Below are positions 58,711-64,000 of a DNA stretch of 64,000 nt, one piece after another; the stretch's first letter is position 1; the number at the start of each line of letters is the position of its first letter. The notes beneath the pieces are model-generated. The model searched no databases. It was not told the origin of the DNA and saw only the letters and a list, made by a program, of their open reading frames with translations. Source of the stretch: Sphingobium sp. SYK-6. Lineage in GTDB: Bacteria; Pseudomonadota; Alphaproteobacteria; Sphingomonadales; Sphingomonadaceae. The position numbers were made by a program, and so were the translations under genes. Where the stretch lies: contig NC_015976.1 in NCBI RefSeq assembly GCF_000283515.1, positions 1,612,001-1,676,000 of the forward strand, given 5' to 3'.

Positions 58711-59670
58711 TCATTCGGGGGCGGCAGACGCCTTTTCGTCAGGCAGGCCGATCAGCCGCGCGGCATTGCCGCCGACCAGCCGGCGGATCGCGTCATCGTC
58801 GAAGCCGAGATCGATGCACAGGCGGATCACCGACCGGAAGCCGGTCACGGGCGTCGGATTGTTGACCTGCCCGAGATCGGAGCCGAGGATCGTCTGCTCG
58901 GTGCCGCCCGCATTGATGACGTCGCGCAGTTCCTCATGCGGATAATATTGGAACCGCGAGCCAGGGATGAACATGCACAGCGAATGCTCGATGAAGGCGC
59001 CGGTCCTCGTCAGCTCGGCGATGTCGTCATAGGTCGCGCCGATCGTATAGGTCGGGTGTTGCACCAGGCGGCGCTTCACGCCGCGCTTCTGCGCTTCCTC
59101 GAACAGCGGCCATATCTCGGAAATGTGGAGATGGCCCGCAGACAGCACAGCATCGAACTCGGCGATCTGGTCCAGGATTTCCTTCACCTCGTCCTTGAGC
59201 CGTCCGTCTTCGTCGACGACGGTGAGCATCTTGGGGCGGCGCATGCGCACGCTGGTCGGCAGCAGCTCGCCATGGCGGTTCTGCCTGATGTGGTTCGCGG
59301 CCGAGAATGTCGGCATCCAGACCAGCTTGGCGCCGAGCTTCAGGCCATGGTCCACTGCATAAGGATTGAGCCCGCCAGATGTGTCGTTCAGCGGCACGCC
59401 CGAGAGCATCGTCACGTCGAGATGAGCATAATGCGACGAGAGCAGGGCCGTGATCGGTGTGGCCGAATAGAAGTGATCCTTGAACAGCAGCGCGCGCATG
59501 CGCGCATCGGATGCCTCCTGCAGCGCCTCAATATGATCGATCATGCGCGGCATGACCGATGGGCCGCTGTGGCAATGCATGTCAATGGCGCCGACGAGTA
59601 GCGCGTCGACTCGCTCATCGAGCGTGCTCTGGGGCGCCACCTGCGCCTGGTCGGAATTGGCAGTGGCCAT
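58711..59670 (-). CDS. DUF6282-type metal-dependent hydrolase
   Basis: Protein of 319 residues without a signal peptide. It looks like an amidohydrolase-superfamily TIM barrel: IDMHCHSGPSVMPR (His32 and His34) as metal ligands on strand 1, ALLFKDHFYSA, SAGHLHISE, VQHPTYTIG, and ILGSDLGQVNNPTP with the terminal aspartate. It resembles the family called DUF6282. Likely cytoplasmic hydrolase or lyase of a small organic substrate. Convergent with paralogue B and divergent from the substrate-binding protein gene. Confidence 0.78.
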   Translation of the reverse strand: MATANSDQAQVAPQSTLDERVDALLVGAIDMHCHSGPSVMPRMIDHIEALQEASDARMRALLFKDHFYSATPITALLSSHYAHLDVTMLSGVPLNDTSGGLNPYAVDHGLKLGAKLVWMPTFSAANHIRQNRHGELLPTSVRMRRPKMLTVVDEDGRLKDEVKEILDQIAEFDAVLSAGHLHISEIWPLFEEAQKRGVKRRLVQHPTYTIGATYDDIAELTRTGAFIEHSLCMFIPGSRFQYYPHEELRDVINAGGTEQTILGSDLGQVNNPTPVTGFRSVIRLCIDLGFDDDAIRRLVGGNAARLIGLPDEKASAAPE

Positions 59671-59875
59671 CAGAAAACCCTCTCTAGCCCGTTTTGGTCG
59701 TTGCGATCGCCAATCTAGAGCGTCGCCCGGCCAGCAGAACGGCGGATTTGGGGGTTTCCGTCACGCGAAAAGTCGGTGGCGCCGAGTACTGGTCGTCCGA
59801 TATTGGCGATATCAACCAACACCGGACACTTCCCGCGTGAGGGAAGGAGATGTCGATGTTCCAGGGGAGGATGGG

Positions 59876-60880
59876 ATGAAACGACGGAGGCTTTGGCTTC
59901 TGGCAGCGGCGATGGCGGCGACGTCGCTTTCCGGCACGGGCGCGCGCGGGAGCGAGGTCAACCTGCCCGGCGAGGCCACCGCTACAACCCCGGTGCACCG
60001 CATCGGCATCATCACCTATGCGGGGCCAGGCGGGGGCGAGCGGATCAAGCAGGAACTGGCCCGCATCGGCTATCGCGAGGGCGAGAATGTCGTCTACCGG
60101 GAGTGGGCAGGCAATCGCGACCTTGGCGCCATGGATGGTCATGCCCGCGAACTGGTGGCGTGGCGGCCGGACCTGATCGTTTCCCTGATGACGAACGCAC
60201 ATGTCGCCGTCCAGCGTGCCACGGCCCGGAACCCGATCCCGGTCATCTTCTGGTCCGCGGATCCACTGGGGACCGGTGTGATCCGCAGTTACCGGAAGCC
60301 CGGCACCAACTTCACGGGCTTCTCCTACGAGCCGTATGTGCAGCTTCTGCAGGTCCGGTTCCTCAAGCAGGCCGTCCCAGGCATTCGGTGCATCGGGCAT
60401 CTCTATAACCACACTTACGCTCCCGCACCCGGGACCCTGCGAGAATTGCAGGCGGCGGGCGCACTGATGAACCTGCCGGTCAAAGTCTATGAAGTGCTGG
60501 AAAGCGAAGGGCTGGAGCCGGCAATCCGCCGCATTCGCGAAGATGGATGTAGCGGCTTCGTGGTCGGCCCGCATGAACTGTTCAACGCGAATGGCGCACG
60601 TATCGGTCGCGCCGCGCTCGAGAACGGGCTGGCCGCCGTCAGCATCCAGATCTCGGTGACGCGGGGCGGCGGTCTGGCGACCTTCGCACCCCCTTTCGAG
60701 CGCGGCTGGACGGCGATGGCACTTGTTGCCGACCGGCTTCTCAAGGGGGAGGCGCCGGGCGAAATCCCGGTCGAGCGCGGCTTCAAGAGTCCAATGACGA
60801 TCAACCTGAAAGCGGCATCCGCCCTCGGGCTGACCTTGCCCGATGCCTTGATCGACGAAGCCGACGAGGTCATCCGGTAA
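59876..60880 (+). CDS. ABC-type substrate-binding protein (orphan)
   Basis: Protein of 334 residues. The signal peptide is RRLWLLAAAMAATSLSGTGARG. The mature part matches the ABC_sub_bind family: HRIGIITYAGPGGGERIKQEL, LVAWRPDLIVSLMTNAHVAVQRA, PVIFWSADPLGTGVIRSYRKPGTNFTGFS, with C-terminal AADRLLKGE-type text (LVADRLLKGEAPGEIPVE). ATG at 59876 follows AGGGGAGG. No permease or ATPase gene lies next to it, so it may feed a transporter elsewhere or act as a sensor or scavenger. Confidence 0.85.
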   Translation: MKRRRLWLLAAAMAATSLSGTGARGSEVNLPGEATATTPVHRIGIITYAGPGGGERIKQELARIGYREGENVVYREWAGNRDLGAMDGHARELVAWRPDLIVSLMTNAHVAVQRATARNPIPVIFWSADPLGTGVIRSYRKPGTNFTGFSYEPYVQLLQVRFLKQAVPGIRCIGHLYNHTYAPAPGTLRELQAAGALMNLPVKVYEVLESEGLEPAIRRIREDGCSGFVVGPHELFNANGARIGRAALENGLAAVSIQISVTRGGGLATFAPPFERGWTAMALVADRLLKGEAPGEIPVERGFKSPMTINLKAASALGLTLPDALIDEADEVIR

Positions 60881-60903
60881 GAAGCCTGCATTGTGCGCGA
60901 CCT

Positions 60904-61683
60904 TTAGAGTGCCGCGATGTAGCCGCCATCGAGTGCGATCGTGGAGCCGTGGACATAAGCGCCCGCGCGCGAGGCCAGGAAGAGGCACAAGCCCTTCACA
61001 TCGTCCGCCTCGCCGGGGCGTCCCAGCGGGATATGGGCGGCCACGCTGGCCTTCACCGCCTCGGACGTGGTGTCGGTCATGCGCGAGTGAAACGGACCGG
61101 GAGCGATGGCGTTGACGCGGATGCCATCCCGGCCCAGCCGCTTGGCAAGTGAGCGCGTGAGATGATGGAGCGCCGCTTTCGACGCGCCATAGGCATGCGC
61201 TTCCCAGTTGGGAACATGCAGCCCGCCGATCGACCCGAGATTGATGACGCTGGCATATGTGCCGGGCGCGGCGGCGGCGCGCAGCAGTGGCAGGGCCTGC
61301 TGAACAAGGAAGAAGGGGGCGCGGAGATTGACCTCCATGGCCGCGTTCCAGTCCGGTATGTCGACGGTCTCGATCGGGCCATTGCCGCCCGTGCCGGCGT
61401 TGTTCACGAGGATATCCAGTTTCCCTTCACGCTCGCCGAACGCTTCGACAAGCCTAGCCGGACCTTCCGGGTCGGCCAGGTCCGCCACCAGCGGCAGGCA
61501 GGTGCCTCCCGTGGAAGCAGAGAGGTCGGCCGCTATTCCCTGAAGCCGGTCGAAATCCCGGCCGGTGATATAAGTGCGCACGCCACGCTCCGCATAGCCT
61601 TCCGCGATCATCCGGCCGATCCCGCTGGTTCCGCCGGTGACGAGCGCTACTTTCCCAGCCACGTTGAACAGGTCGTCGGCCAT
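60904..61683 (-). CDS. short-chain dehydrogenase/reductase
   Basis: Classical SDR of 259 residues. Cofactor loop TGGTSGIG (16-23), NNAG (94-97), and catalytic S151, Y165 and K169 (YGASK). An Arg after the glycine loop (TGRDFDRL) suggests NADP preference, by inference. ATG at 61683 has GGAGGAAC upstream; the frame is open to 61878 but overlaps the divergent IclR promoter. Oxidises or reduces a secondary alcohol, ketone or sugar. Convergent with the substrate-binding protein, divergent from the IclR regulator. Confidence 0.9.
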   Translation of the reverse strand: MADDLFNVAGKVALVTGGTSGIGRMIAEGYAERGVRTYITGRDFDRLQGIAADLSASTGGTCLPLVADLADPEGPARLVEAFGEREGKLDILVNNAGTGGNGPIETVDIPDWNAAMEVNLRAPFFLVQQALPLLRAAAAPGTYASVINLGSIGGLHVPNWEAHAYGASKAALHHLTRSLAKRLGRDGIRVNAIAPGPFHSRMTDTTSEAVKASVAAHIPLGRPGEADDVKGLCLFLASRAGAYVHGSTIALDGGYIAAL

Positions 61684-61889
61684 CGGTTCCTCCGTGCGTT
61701 TTCGGTCGGCAGGGCTCTGCGCGACGCCATCATGACCGGCAATGGCCTGTTGCATGCTTTCCATCAGGCGGAAACATTCGCTATCAGTATTGCGTGTCCG
61801 CCGCGCGGCGGCAAACTCGCGATCGTCTATCGCAGGGTTCTTGGGAGAGGATGCGCCGGCTGCGGCCAGCGCGCGCAAGGAGGGCTGGC

Positions 61890-62795
61890 ATGGTCAGCAA
61901 GAAGCAGGCAGGAGGCGGCTCGATAAGATCGGTTGAGCGTGCGATCGACATATTGATGGCGATGAATCGCCGTCCGTTCTCGACGCTCCATGATCTTCAT
62001 CGCGACACCGGTCTGCCGAAACCCTCGATCGTGCGGCTTTTGCGTACGCTGGAAGCAAAGGGTCTCGCCATGCAATCGTCGAGCTATGGCGCATATCAGC
62101 TGCTCAGCGGCGTGAAGTCACTGGCCAGCGGTTTTCATCATGAGCCCGAGATCATTGAGGTCGCCGAGGATATCATGATCGACTTCACCCAGCGTGAGGG
62201 ATGGCCCCTCTCCATGGCGCTGTTCGATCTCAACGCCATGACGGTGCGCGCGTGCACGATCCGGTTCACTGCTCTCTCACTGGAGCAATCGTCGCTCAAT
62301 CGCAGGCTGAGCCTCGTCACCCGGGCATTGGGCCGAGCCTATTTCGCCCATAGCCTGCCGAGCGAGCGAGCCATCCTCCTCTCGATCCTCAAGGACAGCA
62401 AGGATCCCGAGGATGCCGGCGCGCAGAACGAGGAAGCCATCGAGCGCATGGTCGAGGATGTGCTCCAGCGCGGCTATGCGACGCGCGATCCGCTGATCGA
62501 TGGCCGGTCATCGACCATCGCTGTGCCCATCCGTCAGCATTCCCGCGTCGTTGCGACGCTGGGCTTCACATGGATCACGGTCGCCATGTCGCTTCAGAAG
62601 GCGGTGGACAAATATCTGCCGCGGCTGGTCGACACGGCGGAAAGCATCTCCCGCATGATCGAGAGCGGCAATCCGGCGTCGCGCGAGCAGCCCCGGGCGC
62701 AGGGCAGGGCAATTGGTCCGGCGGCGGTGCTGCCGTGCATGTCCCTCAACGAGCTGCCCGTCATGGCGGGAGAAATGGCCGGCGGGCGCTCCTGA
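61890..62795 (+). CDS. IclR-family transcriptional regulator
   Basis: Protein of 301 residues from the ATG at 61890, preceded by AAGGAGGG. The winged helix-turn-helix is at about 14-75 (IRSVERAIDILMAM, STLHDLHRDTGLPKPSIVRLLRTLEAKGLA). The effector domain (about 95-265) includes RRLSLVTRALGRAYFAHS and STIAVPIRQHSRVVATLGFTW. IclR proteins often control aromatic or short-chain acid catabolism and usually regulate a divergent neighbour, here the SDR gene. Inducer unknown. Confidence 0.88.
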   Translation: MVSKKQAGGGSIRSVERAIDILMAMNRRPFSTLHDLHRDTGLPKPSIVRLLRTLEAKGLAMQSSSYGAYQLLSGVKSLASGFHHEPEIIEVAEDIMIDFTQREGWPLSMALFDLNAMTVRACTIRFTALSLEQSSLNRRLSLVTRALGRAYFAHSLPSERAILLSILKDSKDPEDAGAQNEEAIERMVEDVLQRGYATRDPLIDGRSSTIAVPIRQHSRVVATLGFTWITVAMSLQKAVDKYLPRLVDTAESISRMIESGNPASREQPRAQGRAIGPAAVLPCMSLNELPVMAGEMAGGRS

Positions 62796-62857
62796 AATGG
62801 GGCAGCCGCAAGGGCGGTATCAGTGAAGTCAAAGACAGAAAGACAGGGAGCGGGACC

Positions 62858-63295
62858 ATGAAAGGCAAGGTTTTTCCGGGCGCAGTGCTGGCGCTGGCGG
62901 CGATCGGCTGCATTGCCGCGGTTGGGACGCGGAGCATTGCACCAGCGAAGGCCGGCAATACCGCGCCTGCTGCCTCGCCCACAGCGAAGGCCTATGTCAT
63001 CGCGGAAGTCAACGTGAAGGATCTCAAGGGATATCGCGACTATGTGGCCGCGGCATTTCCGGTCATCCAGAAATATGGCGGCAAGTTCCTGGTGCGAGGC
63101 GGCACGACCATCGCCGTCGAGGGAGCGCCGCCCGCGGGCCGTATCATGGTGATCGAGTTCGAGAGCCTGGAGCAGGCGAAGAAGTTCGAATATTCGAAAG
63201 ACTATACCGACATCGCGCCTTTGCGGCATCGCACATCCGAAAGCCGGCTGCTGATCGTGGAAGGCACGACGGACGCTGCGCGCGACCAGCCCTAA
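62858..63295 (+). CDS. exported DUF1330 protein
   Basis: Protein of 145 residues, start ATG with GGGAG seven bases upstream. An N-terminal signal (VLALAAIGCIAAVGTRSIAPAKA) precedes a DUF1330 ferredoxin-like dimer fold: AYVIAEVNVKDLKGYRDYVAAAFPVIQKYGGKFLVRGG, GRIMVIEFESLEQAKKF, and HRTSESRLLIVEG. Most DUF1330 proteins are cytoplasmic, so an exported one is unusual. Role unknown; its position between the IclR gene and the hydroxyacid dehydrogenase suggests the catabolic cluster. Confidence 0.8.
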   Translation: MKGKVFPGAVLALAAIGCIAAVGTRSIAPAKAGNTAPAASPTAKAYVIAEVNVKDLKGYRDYVAAAFPVIQKYGGKFLVRGGTTIAVEGAPPAGRIMVIEFESLEQAKKFEYSKDYTDIAPLRHRTSESRLLIVEGTTDAARDQP

Positions 63296-63415
63296 CACTC
63301 GCGCCAGGGGGTGCCCCCATTCCCGTCCCGCACGGATGGAATGATCTGGCGCATAACCGGTCGGCAACCAGTCGGCTTCACAGGATCGAAAATGCCCGGC
63401 AGGAGAGCGCCGTAG

Positions 63416-64000
63416 ATGATTGCCGCTTCCGTTTCCGATTATCGTGAGCTGGCCAGGCGAAGGCTGCCCCGGTTCCTCTTCGACTATATCGATGGCGGCT
63501 CCTACGCGGAAATCACGTTGCGCCGGAATGTGGACGCGCTGCAGCAGATCGAACTGAGGCAACGTGTGCTGCGCGCGGTCAGCACGGTCGATCTTCGCGC
63601 GACGTTGTTCGGCCAGCCCTACGCGATGCCGGTTGGCCTCGCGCCCATCGGTCTTGCGGGGCTGACGGCGCGGCGTGGCGAGCGCCAGGCCGTGCGCGCG
63701 GCCGAACAGGTCGATATTCCCTTCACGCTTTCCACCGTCGGGGCCTGCACGCTGGAGGAAGTCGCCCAAGCCGCCAGCCGGCCTTTCTGGTTCCAGCTCT
63801 ACATGATCCGCGACCGCGCCTTCATGCGGGATCTGCTCGCCCGGGCCCGCAGCCTTGGCTGCTCGGCGCTCATGTTCACCGTGGATATGCCGCTGCCCGG
63901 GAGTCGCTATCGCGATTATCACTCAGGCCTCGCCGGCGCACCGGGACTGCGCGGCGACATGCGCCGCCTGATGCAGGGCCTGCTGCGACCGGGCTGGGCA
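63416..64000 (+). CDS. FMN-dependent L-lactate/2-hydroxyacid dehydrogenase (truncated by window end)
   Basis: The first 195 codons of an LldD-type enzyme run off the right edge. ATG at 63416 has AGGAGAG upstream. Seen: SDYRELARRRLPRFLFDYIDGG, the PVGLAPIGLAGL strand that contacts the phosphate, TLSTVGACTLEEVA, and FWFQLYMIRDRAFM, followed by LFTVDMP-type text (LMFTVDMPLPGSRYRDY). These oxidise L-lactate or other alpha-hydroxy acids to keto acids and pass electrons to quinone or oxygen. The catalytic histidine and C-terminal half are outside the window. Confidence 0.88.
   Translation, partial: MIAASVSDYRELARRRLPRFLFDYIDGGSYAEITLRRNVDALQQIELRQRVLRAVSTVDLRATLFGQPYAMPVGLAPIGLAGLTARRGERQAVRAAEQVDIPFTLSTVGACTLEEVAQAASRPFWFQLYMIRDRAFMRDLLARARSLGCSALMFTVDMPLPGSRYRDYHSGLAGAPGLRGDMRRLMQGLLRPGWA

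Overview
The window is a gene-dense, GC-rich chromosomal segment from an alphaproteobacterium, very probably a member of the Sphingomonadales. The case rests on the CckA/CtrA-type cell-cycle kinase, a ChvI regulator beside pckA, an alphaproteobacterial SOS box (GTTC-N7-GTTC) before recA, a PEPxxWA-CTERM protein, an NDUFS4-type complex I subunit, a short HdaA-type DnaA relative, and the gene order lptD-surA-pdxA-rsmA. The genus cannot be fixed by reading alone. I found no tRNA or rRNA genes, insertion sequences, CRISPR arrays or broken genes.

Region 1 (1-49,000) is mostly core genome. It runs: chvI and pckA (divergent); an NfeD/SPFH membrane pair; a CitE-like lyase; a secreted M28 peptidase; guaB and rsmB; a TPR protein; the outer-membrane biogenesis operon lptD-surA-pdxA-rsmA; pepA-holC; a GIY-YIG protein; ndk; a cupin; chorismate mutase; polyprenyl diphosphate synthase; hrpB; a complex I accessory subunit; purM-purN, with PurN fused to an MmcQ/YjbR domain; a DUF2066 protein with hdaA, ppk1 and ppx; an I78 inhibitor with rnd; aspS; ppk2; a four-gene greB operon that includes a 57-residue membrane protein; a lytic transglycosylase; dapA; smpB-DUF2062-cckA; and a group of envelope genes (CAP domain, L,D-transpeptidase, PEPxxWA-CTERM) ahead of recA. 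Polyphosphate metabolism (ppk1, ppx, ppk2) and cell-cycle or replication control (hdaA, cckA, a CtrA-type site) lie close together here.

Region 2 (49,000-64,000) is accessory and looks like a transport and catabolism island. An AraC-family regulator is divergent from a secreted protein of about 700 residues built of three NTF2/SnoaL-like repeats. A TonB-dependent receptor, a lipoprotein alpha/beta hydrolase and a second three-repeat paralogue follow. Next come a DUF6282 metal-dependent hydrolase, an orphan ABC-type substrate-binding protein, an SDR dehydrogenase divergent from an IclR regulator, a secreted DUF1330 protein, and the start of an FMN-dependent L-lactate/2-hydroxyacid dehydrogenase cut by the window end. 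My reading is uptake of an ester- or ring-containing compound across the outer membrane, processing in the periplasm by the hydrolase and the tandem NTF2-fold proteins, then cytoplasmic oxidation. The substrate is unknown. The paired tandem-NTF2 proteins are the strongest candidate for an undescribed system.
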